A DNA stretch of 64,000 nt from an uncultured Lachnospiraceae bacterium (GCA_910579425.1 CAJTVL010000007.1:23305-87304), one strand, 5' to 3'. Shown: positions 9,058 to 18,060, counted from the first letter of the stretch. The notes: generated from the letters alone by a model not told the origin. Program-made: numbers and translations.

Positions 9058-10113
9058 TTATCTAAAGAACTTTGTTATATCGTTAAAAAATACCAGTACC
9101 ATCAAAACCATAAGCGCCATAAACCCGGCCAAATGAACCATTCCTTCCTTCTCCGGCGGAATCGGCTTCCCCCGGACCGCCTCTACCAGCAAAAATACCA
9201 AACGTCCGCCGTCAAGGGCAGGCAGAGGCAGAAGATTCATGATTCCCAGATTCACGGAAAGCAGCAGCGCAATGTTGACCATATTCAGAATCACATCCAG
9301 GGCCCCATAAGCTTTTGCCGTATCATAGGCCTCATCCACCACCTTCACAATCCCTATGGGGCCGGACACATCGTCCCTGGATAACTGACCCGTTACCAGC
9401 ATCCCCAGGCTTTTAAAGGTGGTTTCCACATAAAATTTCATGGTATAAAAGGCATACTCAAAGGTCTGGAGAACATTGCATTTCAGGTATCCCCCCGCCG
9501 CAATTCCCATGTAATAGCGTCCGTCCTTTTCATCATAGGCCGGATCGATCACCATTGTTTTCTCTTCTCCGTCACGCAGTACGCTGATGGTCAGCCGCTC
9601 CCCCTTTGTGTTGGTCTGGGAAATCAGCGTCACCTCTCCGCCTAAATGAATCCTCTTCCCGTTGATTCTGGTAATCATATCCCCCTCTAACATGCCGGCT
9701 TCCTCGGCCGGGGAGTTTTCGTTGACGATCAGCACCTGGGGCGTAGTAATTCCACAGGCCCACACCAGGATCGCCGCCATCAGATAAGCTGTGAGGAAAT
9801 TAAAAAGCGGCCCCCCAAACACCGTTGCGAAACGTGTCCACACAGGAGCATTGGGAAATGCCCTCTCGCTCATTACCCCCTTTTCCACCTCCAGGCCGTC
9901 TTCCCCCTCAAACATACATGCACCGCCGATGGGAAAAAGCTTCAGGGAATACTTTGTCTCTCCTTTTTGAAAGGAAAACAGCGTGGGCCCCATCCCTACA
10001 AAAAACTCCACCACACGGATATTGTTTTTCTTGGCCACAATGAAATGTCCCAATTCATGGGAAACCACCACAACCAGAAAAATTACGATAAATAACAAAA
10101 TGGATACTGCCAC
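9058..10113 (-). CDS. rseP: RIP metalloprotease, site-2 protease family
   Basis: Intramembrane zinc protease (RseP/RasP) that cleaves membrane-bound anti-sigma factors and signal-peptide remnants. About 351 residues. The first transmembrane segment contains HELGH (His19, Glu20, His23). A PDZ domain (VNENSPAEEAGMLEGDMITRING) follows, and the second metal motif NLLPLPALDGG (Asp301) lies near the C-terminus. The open frame runs on into dxr, but GTG at 10113 is the clear start: AGGAGG stands seven bases before it and the dxr stop is adjacent. The placement after dxr and cdsA is conserved in Firmicutes. Confidence 0.96.
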   Translation of the reverse strand: MAVSILLFIVIFLVVVVSHELGHFIVAKKNNIRVVEFFVGMGPTLFSFQKGETKYSLKLFPIGGACMFEGEDGLEVEKGVMSERAFPNAPVWTRFATVFGGPLFNFLTAYLMAAILVWACGITTPQVLIVNENSPAEEAGMLEGDMITRINGKRIHLGGEVTLISQTNTKGERLTISVLRDGEEKTMVIDPAYDEKDGRYYMGIAAGGYLKCNVLQTFEYAFYTMKFYVETTFKSLGMLVTGQLSRDDVSGPIGIVKVVDEAYDTAKAYGALDVILNMVNIALLLSVNLGIMNLLPLPALDGGRLVFLLVEAVRGKPIPPEKEGMVHLAGFMALMVLMVLVFFNDITKFFR

Positions 10114-10114
10114 C

Positions 10115-11260
10115 TTATAACCTCCTAGTATCAATAAATTCGTAAACAGCCGCCTCTGTTTCCAGAATATCCTCCAGGGAAGGCTCTGCAATCACTTTGT
10201 GGTTTTCCATGGCTTCCCGGATCAAATCATAAATCTCAAGGAACCTGATTTTTTTCGAGAGAAACAAAGATACCGCCTTCTCATTGGCTGCATTATAAAC
10301 CGCAGGCATACTGCCTCCTGCCGCAATGGCTTCGTAGGCCATTTTAAGACCGGGAAAGGTTTCCAGATCAGGCCTTTCGAAGGTCATGGAGGACACCTCA
10401 AAAAAGTCCACTTTTTTTCCGTCCATGAATCTTCTGTCAGGATAAAAGAGTGCATACTGAATGGGCAGTTTCATATCCGGCATGCCGAGCTGGGCCATAA
10501 TACCGCCGTCCGCATATTCCACCATGGAATGAATGATGCTCTGGGGATGTACCACCACCTGGATTTTTTCGGGCTCTACATCAAAAAGCCATTTGGCTTC
10601 AATCACCTCCAATCCCTTATTTACAAGGGTAGAGGAATCCACCGTGATCTTTTTTCCCATGGCCCAGTTTGGATGCTTTAAGGCATCCTCCACCGTAATA
10701 TTCAGAAGCTCTTCTCTCTTTCTTCCCCTGAAAGGCCCTCCCGATGCGGTAAGCAAAATCCTGCTCACCCGCTCCCTGGGCTGTCCCTGCATGGACTGGA
10801 AGATCGCGCTGTGTTCGCTATCCACCGGAAGTATGGACACCTCCTCCTGAGCCGCCAAAGGCATAATAATATGTCCTGCCGTCACCAACGTCTCCTTATT
10901 TGCAAGGGCAATGGTCTTTTTGGCCTGAATTGCCGCAATCGTTGGTCTTATCCCTATCATTCCCACAATTGCCGCCACCAAAACTTCACTTTCCTCCATA
11001 ACAGCAATTTCCAGAAGTCCCTCCATGCCTTCCAGAACTTTGGTGTCGGTGTCACGGATTCTCTCTCTCAGCTCCCTTGCCGCTTCCTTATCCCACATCA
11101 CGGCAAGCCTTGGGGAAAACTCTCTGACCTGTTCCTCCATCTTACGAAAATTCCTGCCTGCCGCAAGAGCAGCCACCTGTAAATCCGCATTGCTTCTTAC
11201 TATTTCGAGGGTCTGCGTTCCGATGGAACCGGTCGAGCCCATTACCGCAATTTTTTTCAT
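10115..11260 (-). CDS. dxr: 1-deoxy-D-xylulose 5-phosphate reductoisomerase
   Basis: First committed step of the MEP pathway: DXP to MEP with NADPH and a divalent metal. 381 residues, the usual length. N-terminal dinucleotide site MGSTGSIGTQTLEI; LANKETLVTAG; metal/substrate residues in LPVDSEHSAIFQ and SGGPFRG; then HPNWAMGKKITVDSSTLVNKGLEVIEA. ATG is preceded by GGAGG, and its A is also the last base of the cdsA stop (TGATG), so the two genes are translationally coupled. ispG, about 3.4 kb downstream, acts later in the same pathway. Confidence 0.98.
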   Translation of the reverse strand: MKKIAVMGSTGSIGTQTLEIVRSNADLQVAALAAGRNFRKMEEQVREFSPRLAVMWDKEAARELRERIRDTDTKVLEGMEGLLEIAVMEESEVLVAAIVGMIGIRPTIAAIQAKKTIALANKETLVTAGHIIMPLAAQEEVSILPVDSEHSAIFQSMQGQPRERVSRILLTASGGPFRGRKREELLNITVEDALKHPNWAMGKKITVDSSTLVNKGLEVIEAKWLFDVEPEKIQVVVHPQSIIHSMVEYADGGIMAQLGMPDMKLPIQYALFYPDRRFMDGKKVDFFEVSSMTFERPDLETFPGLKMAYEAIAAGGSMPAVYNAANEKAVSLFLSKKIRFLEIYDLIREAMENHKVIAEPSLEDILETEAAVYEFIDTRRL

Positions 11261-12090
11261 CAGTTTATTCCTCCATGAATGAGCATAAGAGTCAGGAAAT
11301 AAATCATGGGAGCCGTAAAAATCACACTGTCAAACCGGTCCATCACACCCCCATGGCCCGGAATCAGTTTTCCGTAATCCTTTATGTCGTGATTCCTTTT
11401 AATGGCGGAGGCCGCCAGATCCCCCACCTGGGAAACGAGGGCTCCCACCGCGCTGATCAGCACGAAAACCCATAAGATCCTCTGTTCGCTGATGACCGCT
11501 TCCACCACAAAATGAGCATAGAGAGCCCCTGCCAGGGCGGAACCAAAAATTCCTCCAAGGGCGCCCTCAACGGACTTTTTAGGGCTCAAAACAGGAGCCA
11601 GCTTATGCCTGCCGATCAAAATCCCCACCGAATAAGCACAGGTATCACAGATCCAGGAGCTGATAAAAATCATCCAGACAATATAAACGCCGTAGGGAAG
11701 CATCCGCACCAAATAGATAAAAGAAAGCATCACAGGCGCATAGGCCACACAGAAAAAGCTGCACATGATCTGCTCCGCCCTGTACCTTGGAAAGGTAAAT
11801 ACATAAAGAAACATAAACGCTACCAGAATCGTAATGAGCGTCAGCAGAAGATAAATCTTATCCTCCGTAAATACCATCAGCAGATAGTAGGCGGCAATCC
11901 CCCCATACCCGATTACTTCCAGTCCGTTTATTTTTTCCTCCCCGGAAAGACGGCAGGCTTTAGTCAGCTCCCTGTAAGCCTTCAGGGCAAGAAAAAGAAG
12001 CACCGCCGCCAAAACATATCCGCCGGTCAATACCGTCACTGCAGCCAGCGCCACAAGCACGACACTGCTCATCAGCCTTGTCATAAACAT
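11260..12090 (-). CDS. cdsA: Phosphatidate cytidylyltransferase
   Basis: Makes CDP-diacylglycerol for phospholipid synthesis. 276 residues, with about seven or eight hydrophobic segments. The CDS signature occurs near the C-terminus: SAIKRNHDIKDYGKLIPG, then HGGVMDRFDS. ATG follows AAGGAGG and lies four bases from the uppS stop. Its place between uppS and dxr is the standard order. Confidence 0.96.
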   Translation of the reverse strand: MFMTRLMSSVVLVALAAVTVLTGGYVLAAVLLFLALKAYRELTKACRLSGEEKINGLEVIGYGGIAAYYLLMVFTEDKIYLLLTLITILVAFMFLYVFTFPRYRAEQIMCSFFCVAYAPVMLSFIYLVRMLPYGVYIVWMIFISSWICDTCAYSVGILIGRHKLAPVLSPKKSVEGALGGIFGSALAGALYAHFVVEAVISEQRILWVFVLISAVGALVSQVGDLAASAIKRNHDIKDYGKLIPGHGGVMDRFDSVIFTAPMIYFLTLMLIHGGIN

Positions 12091-12093
12091 GAC

Positions 12094-12819
12094 TTAATCC
12101 TCCTTCACCCGGCCATATCTTCTGTCTCTATGATTATATGCCTCCACGGCTTTTACCAATTCTTCCTTTGTGAAATCCGGCCAGGCCACCGGTGTAAAAT
12201 AAAATTCCGTGTAAGCAAGCTGCCATAAAAGAAAGTTTGAAATCCTCTGTTCATTGCAGGTCCGGATCAGAAGATCAGGCTCCGGAAGCCCTCTGGTATC
12301 CAAAAGTTCAGACAAATAATCTTCCGTCACTTGGTCACTGTCAAGCTCTCCCTTTGCCGCTCTCTGGGCCACAATTTTTACCGCCCGGATGATCTCATCC
12401 CGCCCTCCGTAATTCAAGGCGATCTGAAAATGAAGTCCGTCATTGTCTTTGGTGGACTCCTCCAATTGGGCAATCCTGCTTCTGATGTCCTCATCCAGCC
12501 CCGTCTTATCTCCCAGTACCCGCACACACATGCGGTTCTTTTTGGCCGTGGCCAGGCAGGTCTTCATATAATTGCGCAAAAGCTTCATCAGGGCATCTAC
12601 CTCTTCCCTGGGCCTGCTCCAATTCTCCGTGCTGAAGGCATAAACCGTCAAATACCGGATTCCCATTCTGTAGGCCTCCTCACAGATAACCTCCACCGTC
12701 TTTGCCCCCTGCACATGACCGTAATTTCTGGGCATTCCCTTGCTTTTCGCCCATCTCCCGTTTCCGTCAAGTATGATCGCCACATGCCTGGGCATTACCA
12801 GATTCCTTTCTTCCGCCAT
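12094..12819 (-). CDS. uppS: Isoprenyl transferase (undecaprenyl diphosphate synthase)
   Basis: cis-Prenyltransferase making the C55 lipid carrier for peptidoglycan and other wall polymers. About 241 residues. HVAIILDGNGRWAKSKG carries the catalytic Asp (about residue 18). YAFSTENWSRP and the C-terminal LPEPDLLIRTCNEQRISNFLLWQ with WPDF are family signatures. The frame is open 22 codons further upstream, but ATG at 12819 has GGGAGG seven bases ahead. A stem-loop lies just upstream of this start. Confidence 0.97.
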   Translation of the reverse strand: MAEERNLVMPRHVAIILDGNGRWAKSKGMPRNYGHVQGAKTVEVICEEAYRMGIRYLTVYAFSTENWSRPREEVDALMKLLRNYMKTCLATAKKNRMCVRVLGDKTGLDEDIRSRIAQLEESTKDNDGLHFQIALNYGGRDEIIRAVKIVAQRAAKGELDSDQVTEDYLSELLDTRGLPEPDLLIRTCNEQRISNFLLWQLAYTEFYFTPVAWPDFTKEELVKAVEAYNHRDRRYGRVKED

Positions 12820-12838
12820 AATCCAACCTCCCAGAAAC

Positions 12839-12869
12839 ATATGCCGACACGCTTCGCGGGCCGGCATAT
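12839..12869. other. Inverted repeat between frr and uppS
   Basis: ATATGCCG at 12839-12846 pairs with CGGCATAT at 12862-12869; an inner CGC-TTC-GCG hairpin extends it. There is no U-run on either strand, so it is not an intrinsic terminator. In the transcript it would sit about 20 bases before the uppS start and could act in mRNA stability or translation. Confidence 0.5.
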
Positions 12870-12889
12870 ATTCTAAACAAACCATTCTC

Positions 12890-13441
12890 TTATACTTTAA
12901 GGATTTCCTTAGACTTCTCTTCCATCAATTTGTCAATATCCTTAATATACTGATCCGTCAGCTTCTGAAGTTTGTCCGTCAGCTCCTTGATTTCATCTTC
13001 TGAAACTTCCGCTTTGGCAAGTTTTTTGAAGGAGTCATTTCCGTCTCTTCTGATATTGCGGACCGCAACCTTACCTTCCTCTGCCTTTTTCTTTACCTCC
13101 TTTACCAGATCCTTCCTTCGCTCCTCTGTGAGTTCCGGAAATACCAGTCTGATAACAGAACCGTCGTTGGACGGCGTAATACCGATGTCGGAAGCAAGGA
13201 TCGCTTTCTCAATGCTCTTAATCAGTGTCTTTTCCCAGGGTGCGATCTGGATCATTCTGGCTTCGGGAATGGTGATATTTCCCACCTGCTGGATCGGCGT
13301 GGGAGTTCCGTAATAATCCACTCTCAGCTTATCCAGAACATGGGGATTGGCGCGTCCCGCCCTGATTCCCTGGTAATCGCTTTCCAGATGTTCGTAGGTT
13401 TTTCTCATTTTATCATCAAAAACTTTTATTCTCTCATCCAT
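12890..13441 (-). CDS. frr: Ribosome recycling factor
   Basis: Splits post-termination ribosomes together with EF-G. 183 residues, the normal length. Family signatures RAGRANPHVLDKLRVDYYG, QQVGNITIPEARMIQI, PWEKTLIKSIEKAI and LVFPELTEERRKDLVKEVKK are clear. ATG is preceded by GGAGG. pyrH upstream and uppS downstream match the classical order. Confidence 0.98.
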   Translation of the reverse strand: MDERIKVFDDKMRKTYEHLESDYQGIRAGRANPHVLDKLRVDYYGTPTPIQQVGNITIPEARMIQIAPWEKTLIKSIEKAILASDIGITPSNDGSVIRLVFPELTEERRKDLVKEVKKKAEEGKVAVRNIRRDGNDSFKKLAKAEVSEDEIKELTDKLQKLTDQYIKDIDKLMEEKSKEILKV

Positions 13442-13466
13442 CTTTGCCTTGCCTCCGTCTCTTGTA

Positions 13467-14165
13467 TTATTTTACTGTCACCTTGGTTCCCTTAAAGCTT
13501 CCGGTCAACGCCCCCACAATACTGTCCTTCTCATTCAGGCCAAACACCCACATGGGCATTTTATTGTCTCTTGCCAGGATCGACGCCGTCATATCAACCA
13601 CCTGAAGATTCTGCGCAATCACCTGGTCGATGCTGATCTCATCATATTTCTTTGCCTGGGGATTCACTGCCGGGTCGCTGTCATAAACTCCGTCAATGGA
13701 TTTGGCCAGCAAAATCACCTCGGCTTCCACCTCCACGGCCCGGAGCACCACTCCCGTATCCGTAGAGAAATAAGGATGTCCTGTCCCGCCGGCAAAAAAA
13801 ACCACCATCCCCTTCTCGAAATACTTGTTCGCTCTGTCCTTTGAAAAAAGCTTGGTAAAGGAACCGCACTCAAAGGGAGTAAGAACGGCAGTCTTCATCC
13901 CCGCACTGCGGAAAATTTCCGAGACATAAATACAGTTCATCACCGTTGCAAGCATTCCGATCTGATCCGCCTTGGTCCGGTCAATGCTTTCACTGGTACG
14001 TCCCCGCCAGAAGTTTCCTCCTCCTGTCACGATTCCCACCTGAACGCCGCCGTCCACAAGCCGCTTTACCTGCAAAGCAACATTCCGCACCGTCTCCTCG
14101 TCAAACCCTGTCCGTTTTTCTCCCGCCAAAGCTTCCCCGCTCAGCTTCAATAAAATTCTCCGCAT
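13467..14165 (-). CDS. pyrH: UMP kinase
   Basis: Bacterial-type hexameric UMP kinase of the amino-acid kinase fold, making UDP from UMP. 232 residues. ILLKLSGEAL and IVTGGGNFWRGR bind phosphates; FFAGGTGHPYFSTDTG is the nucleotide-site signature; ILLAKSIDGVYDSDP follows. ATG has a GAGGGG site and starts 15 bases after the bactofilin stop. Confidence 0.98.
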   Translation of the reverse strand: MRRILLKLSGEALAGEKRTGFDEETVRNVALQVKRLVDGGVQVGIVTGGGNFWRGRTSESIDRTKADQIGMLATVMNCIYVSEIFRSAGMKTAVLTPFECGSFTKLFSKDRANKYFEKGMVVFFAGGTGHPYFSTDTGVVLRAVEVEAEVILLAKSIDGVYDSDPAVNPQAKKYDEISIDQVIAQNLQVVDMTASILARDNKMPMWVFGLNEKDSIVGALTGSFKGTKVTVK

Positions 14166-14180
14166 CTGTTACCCCTCGTT

Positions 14181-14987
14181 CTATTTATTTTTCAGGCTGT
14201 CAAAGAAAGAAGTAGGGTTCACATCCGCATAGCACTGGGAACACATACCTTCAATCACTGCGCCGTTGTTGATCTGTACGGACTTGGACTTAATATCTCC
14301 CATCACAATCGCCGACGTCTCCAGAACCACCGGCCCCTTTACATCAATATCCCCTTTGATTGCCCCTGCAATCACCGCACTGTTTGCGTAAATATTGCCA
14401 AGGATCACTGTGCTCTGTCCGATCTTAATCCCGGAATTGCTTCGCAGCTCTCCCGTAATTTTGGCGCCTTCTGCGTAAACTTCCGCTGCCTGGGAATTTC
14501 CCTGGATCATTCCGGTAATCACCAGCTTGCCAAGAGCCTCCACATTTCCCACTACGCTTCCCCGCACTTCCAGTCCGCCTTCTGTAGCCACATTACCGTT
14601 GATCAGCATGGATTCCGTAAGGACGGATACCTCGTCAGAACTTCTCCTTGCCGTATGCTGCACAGACATTTCCGGCGCTTTCTCCTCCATGGGAGGAGCC
14701 GCAAAAACGGGTTCCGACGCCGGCACAGGGATTTCCGCCTCCTTTACCGCTCTGGGCGGCTCCGGCTCCTCCACCTTTTCCAGCATCTCGTCCAGATCCG
14801 TGTTAAGCTCACTCGCAAAGCTGCCTGCAAAAGTCTCTTTTTCTTTTTCGGCAAAATTGCTTCTTGTCTCCGGCATAACCGCCCTTTCCCTTGCCGCAGG
14901 CTTTTTAATCTCCTCTGCGCCCTCCTCCGGCATCAGTTCGTTGACCGCCTGTGATAAGTCATCCTTTAAATCTGAAAAAAAACCCAT
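14181..14987 (-). CDS. Bactofilin-family polymer-forming protein
   Basis: 268 residues. The N-terminal ~130 residues are acidic and Pro/Glu/Ala-rich, probably disordered. From VLTESMLINGNVATEGGLEV onwards the sequence has the short hydrophobic beta-helix rungs of bactofilins (GSVVGNVEAL, GMIQGNSQA, GDIDVKGPV, GDIKSKSVQINNGAVIEG). Bactofilins polymerise without nucleotide and organise envelope enzymes. The neighbouring cell-wall deacetylase upstream may be a partner; that is an inference. The long acidic N-terminal arm is unusual compared with compact bactofilins. Confidence 0.88.
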   Translation of the reverse strand: MGFFSDLKDDLSQAVNELMPEEGAEEIKKPAARERAVMPETRSNFAEKEKETFAGSFASELNTDLDEMLEKVEEPEPPRAVKEAEIPVPASEPVFAAPPMEEKAPEMSVQHTARRSSDEVSVLTESMLINGNVATEGGLEVRGSVVGNVEALGKLVITGMIQGNSQAAEVYAEGAKITGELRSNSGIKIGQSTVILGNIYANSAVIAGAIKGDIDVKGPVVLETSAIVMGDIKSKSVQINNGAVIEGMCSQCYADVNPTSFFDSLKNK

Positions 14988-15021
14988 CTTTCTGTTCCTC
15001 CATTCTATCTTTATGATTGAT

Positions 15022-15939
15022 TTATTGCAGAGTTATATGCTGAATCGGCGCGGTGCTATCCGTAATCGGAAGAAATTCATAGTTTCCACTTTCCTGGATC
15101 CGATGAATCACCTCCGGAAGCGCCTCCACCGTCGTCTTTTTTTCCGTTGCATCATGCATGAGAATCATACATTCGCTTTTGTCCCCAAGACCGTTGATAC
15201 AGTTGTCCACAATATTGTCTGCGCTGATCTGCACATTGCTGGCATCCCCCGAAGAAATATTCCAGTCAAAATAGGTGATTCCATTCTCATTCAAATAGGC
15301 CATCAGCTTCTGCATCTCCACACTGCTCACCGTATTGGAGCTTCCGCCCGGAAAACGGTAAAATCTCGGCCAGATACCGGTGACCTCATAGAGGTACTCC
15401 TGTAGTTTCTCCATATCCTCCACAAAACTTTCCTGAGATTTATAGATCTCATTATATCTGTGGCTGTAGGAATGCATCGCAAGGGTATGTCCTTCCTCCA
15501 CGATCCGCTTATATAGCGCTACGGAATTATCATCCGTCTTTCCCACTACAAAAAAAGTGGCCTTCACGCCATACTCCTTTAAAATGTCCAGAATTTTGGA
15601 GGTACTGCGGCTGGGTCCGTCATCAAAGGTCAGATAGATTTCCTTCCGAACCGTATTTTCTTCGACCGCTCCCGCATCCTCTGCCAGAGTCCTCTTCCCA
15701 TTTTCGTCATCCCGTGGAGACTCCTCAATCGCTGACACAGAATATACGCTGCGCCCCTCATTCGACTCTGCTTCTTCCAGGAGAGCTTCTAACTCCTTTA
15801 CCCTGTTATGGAGCTGCACCACCCGGATTCCTAATATGATACTGAAAATAAAAGGAACCAGAACAGCGCCGGCAATGAATCCCAATATGATTTTTTTTAA
15901 ACGCTGAACCCTCTTTTGTCTGTCACAGGCTGCCCCCAT
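15022..15939 (-). CDS. Membrane-anchored polysaccharide deacetylase (CE4/NodB domain)
   Basis: About 305 residues. One N-terminal membrane helix (~18-40), a short coiled coil (VVQLHNRVKELEALLEEAES), then an extracytoplasmic NodB domain with all five CE4 motifs: TFDDGPS (metal Asp107), HSYSH (His156, His160), RFPGGSSN, DWN and LMHDA. Probably N-deacetylates peptidoglycan or a related polymer. ATG at 15939 follows AAGGAG; a slightly upstream start in the same frame lacks a site. It heads the run towards pyrH and has its own promoter. Confidence 0.9.
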   Translation of the reverse strand: MGAACDRQKRVQRLKKIILGFIAGAVLVPFIFSIILGIRVVQLHNRVKELEALLEEAESNEGRSVYSVSAIEESPRDDENGKRTLAEDAGAVEENTVRKEIYLTFDDGPSRSTSKILDILKEYGVKATFFVVGKTDDNSVALYKRIVEEGHTLAMHSYSHRYNEIYKSQESFVEDMEKLQEYLYEVTGIWPRFYRFPGGSSNTVSSVEMQKLMAYLNENGITYFDWNISSGDASNVQISADNIVDNCINGLGDKSECMILMHDATEKKTTVEALPEVIHRIQESGNYEFLPITDSTAPIQHITLQ

Positions 15940-15971
15940 GAATGTTAACTCCTTATGAACACTTTGCATTT

Positions 15972-15977
15972 ATTGTA
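15972..15977 (-). promoter_or_regulatory. Extended -10 promoter upstream of the deacetylase
   Basis: TGTTACAAT on the minus strand is an extended -10 (TGn-TACAAT), 33 bases before the chosen ATG. The -35 is poor. It lies downstream of the tsf terminator, where a new transcript is expected. Confidence 0.45.
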
Positions 15978-16068
15978 ACACAAGTTCCTTTAACGGAAAA
16001 GAGTCAAATAGTATTTTTTTCTTTTCCCTCTGTGAAAAACAACGTGAAATCACCGCCGACCTCATCTT

Positions 16069-16098
16069 TAAAACCCCGGAGAACAAATCCCCGGGGTT
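16069..16098 (-). terminator. Rho-independent terminator after tsf
   Basis: On the minus strand AACCCCGG pairs with CCGGGGTT around an 11-base loop and is followed by TTAAA (four T including the stem end). It starts about 35 bases after the tsf stop. The U-run is short but the stem is GC-rich. Confidence 0.65.
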
Positions 16099-16133
16099 CT
16101 ATTATTCTAAACGCATCAATTTATGAAAAAAAC

Positions 16134-17072
16134 TTACATACCTGCCTGTGCCGCAACCTCTGCTGCGAAATCATCTGCCTTTTTCTCAATGCCCTCGCCT
16201 GTCTCAAAACGTACAAATCTCTTCACAGAAAGTTTCGCATTGTTTTCTTTTGCGACCTGAGCGATATACTGGGCTACCGTCTGCTTTCCGTCCTCTGCCT
16301 TGACATAAGCCTGTTCCAGCAGACACACTTCCTTAAGTTCCTTATTGAGACGTCCCGTCACAGCGCCCTCAATTACCTTCTCAGGCTTGCCTGCCATCTT
16401 GGGATCGTTGGCGATCTGAGCCATCAGAATTTCCTTCTCATGAGCCTTATACTCCTCGGATACATCCCCTGTGGAAACATACTTGGGAGAAAGGGCTGCG
16501 ACCTGCATGGCCAGATTCGTCATGGCTTCTTTCACGGCGTCATTCACAACGTCGGTTTCGGCCTCGACGATAACACCGATTCTTCCGCCTCCATGGACAT
16601 AAGAAACCACGAAGCCGTTTTCTGCCTCCACCTTTTCGAATCTTCTGATATTTAAGTTCTCGCCAATCCTGGCAATCTTTTCTACCAGCGCATCCTTCAC
16701 TGTCTTGGAGGTATCGCTCTTCCACGCTTCTGCCATGAAAGCATCCATGTCGGAAGCATCCGATTCCACCGCCTGCTCTGCCACTGCCGCTACAAAGCTC
16801 TGGAACTCCTCATTCTTAGCCACAAAATCGGTCTCGGAGTTTACCTCAACCACTGCGGCAACCTTATCGTTCTTTACTATTACCTTACAAAGGCCTTCTG
16901 CCGCAATCCTGCCGGCCTTCTTCTCCGCCTTAGCCTGACCGTTCTTTCTCAAAAACTCCACAGCGGCATCCATATCACCGTCGGTTTCTCCCAGAGCCTT
17001 TTTGCAGTCCATCATACCTGCGCCGGTCATTTCTCTTAATTCTTTTACCATAGCTGCTGTTATATTCGCCAT
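16134..17072 (-). CDS. tsf: Translation elongation factor Ts
   Basis: Guanine-nucleotide exchange factor for EF-Tu. 312 residues. The N-terminal UBA-like part carries the family signature LREMTGAGMMDCKKAL. The core has AAVVEVNSETDFVAKN and, later, GGRIGVIVE and MQVAALSPKYV. It lies 28 bases downstream of rpsB, the conserved partner, and ends before a terminator. Confidence 0.98.
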   Translation of the reverse strand: MANITAAMVKELREMTGAGMMDCKKALGETDGDMDAAVEFLRKNGQAKAEKKAGRIAAEGLCKVIVKNDKVAAVVEVNSETDFVAKNEEFQSFVAAVAEQAVESDASDMDAFMAEAWKSDTSKTVKDALVEKIARIGENLNIRRFEKVEAENGFVVSYVHGGGRIGVIVEAETDVVNDAVKEAMTNLAMQVAALSPKYVSTGDVSEEYKAHEKEILMAQIANDPKMAGKPEKVIEGAVTGRLNKELKEVCLLEQAYVKAEDGKQTVAQYIAQVAKENNAKLSVKRFVRFETGEGIEKKADDFAAEVAAQAGM

Positions 17073-17100
17073 TTTTCAATTTCCTCCATTCATGCCAGAA

Positions 17101-17865
17101 TTATTCTGCTGCCGCAATCTCTTCAATATCCTCGGGAGCTGCCTCGCCTGCCGCTTCTTCCATCTGAACGTCAATATTTTCTTCCCCCTGGTTTGCCTCG
17201 ATCACGGCGTCCGCCATCTTGGACACGATCAACTTCACGGCTCTGATGGCGTCGTCATTTCCGGGAATAATATAATCCAGCTCTTCCGGATCACAGTTCG
17301 TATCGCCGATTCCGATCAGTGTAATTCCAAGGGCATGAGCTTCCTGCACGCAGATTCTCTCCTTCTTGGGATCCACCACAAAAATGGCATCGGGAATTCT
17401 GGTCATACTCTTGATACCGCCCAAGTTTCTCTCAAGCTTCTCCCATTCCTTCCTGATTGCAATAACCTCTTTCTTGGGAAGTACGTCAAAGGTTCCGTCT
17501 TCAGACATCACCTCAATTGCCTTTAATCTCTCAATTCTGCTCTGGATTGTCTTAAAGTTGGTAAGCATACCGCCTAACCATCTCTCGTTTACATAATACA
17601 TACCGCAGCGCTCCGCCTCTGCCTTCACGGCATCCTGGGCCTGCTTCTTGGTCCCTACAAAAAGAATCGTACCGCCCTGGCTGGCGATCTCAAATACGGC
17701 TCTGTATGCCTCGTCCACCTTGCCTACAGATTTCTGCAAGTCAATAATATGGATACCGTTTCTCTCCGTAAAAATGTAGGGAGCCATTTTAGGGTTCCAT
17801 CTTCTTGTCTGATGTCCGAAATGAACACCCGCTTCCAAAAGCTGTTTCATTGAAATAACACTCAT
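17101..17865 (-). CDS. rpsB: 30S ribosomal protein S2
   Basis: 254 residues. It begins MSVISMKQLLEAGVHFGHQ and contains the signatures RWNPKMAPYIFTERNGIHII, NERWLGGMLTNFKT and DAIFVVDPKKER. A ~20-residue acidic Ala/Glu tail ends the protein. A GGAGG site precedes ATG. First gene of the rpsB-tsf unit, with its own promoter and a leader of about 150 bases. Confidence 0.98.
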   Translation of the reverse strand: MSVISMKQLLEAGVHFGHQTRRWNPKMAPYIFTERNGIHIIDLQKSVGKVDEAYRAVFEIASQGGTILFVGTKKQAQDAVKAEAERCGMYYVNERWLGGMLTNFKTIQSRIERLKAIEVMSEDGTFDVLPKKEVIAIRKEWEKLERNLGGIKSMTRIPDAIFVVDPKKERICVQEAHALGITLIGIGDTNCDPEELDYIIPGNDDAIRAVKLIVSKMADAVIEANQGEENIDVQMEEAAGEAAPEDIEEIAAAE

Positions 17866-18017
17866 TTTCTTACCTCCATTTGGTTTTTCCTCCGCATATT
17901 ATCCGCTCTCCTGCCTACCCTTTTCCCTTTAGCTTCCTGCGCTGAATTTCCGCTGCGGAAACCCATCTTCCAAAAAAGGCACCGACAGTCAATAAATATG
18001 CGTGTTTTTTCACAACG
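17866..18017 (-). promoter_or_regulatory. rpsB 5' leader with hairpin
   Basis: The transcript from the promoter near 18023 would carry about 150 untranslated bases before rpsB. Within it, TTTCCGC and GCGGAAA (17947-17961) form a compact perfect hairpin. Long leaders before ribosomal protein genes often serve feedback control by the protein. I do not recognise a described S2 leader motif, so the regulatory role is an inference. Confidence 0.35.
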
Positions 18018-18022
18018 GTCAA

Positions 18023-18051
18023 ATTATAACATAGAAAAATCCCTCTTGCAA
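18023..18051 (-). promoter_or_regulatory. Sigma-A promoter for rpsB-tsf
   Basis: Minus strand: TTGCAA (18046-18051), 17-base spacer, TATAAT (18023-18028). The -35 lies in the hairpin of the upstream terminator, so terminator and promoter physically overlap. A second, weaker candidate is TTGACC (18017-18022) with TATTTA (17993-17998) at 18 bases. Confidence 0.7.
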
Positions 18052-18060
18052 GGGATTTTT
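18035..18060 (-). terminator. Terminator at the end of the flagellar supercluster
   Basis: AAAAATCCCT and AGGGATTTTT form a perfect 10-base-pair stem around a six-base loop, with a T-run on the minus strand (and A/T symmetry, so possibly bidirectional). It is the first strong terminator met after flgB, about 30 kb upstream. Confidence 0.85.
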
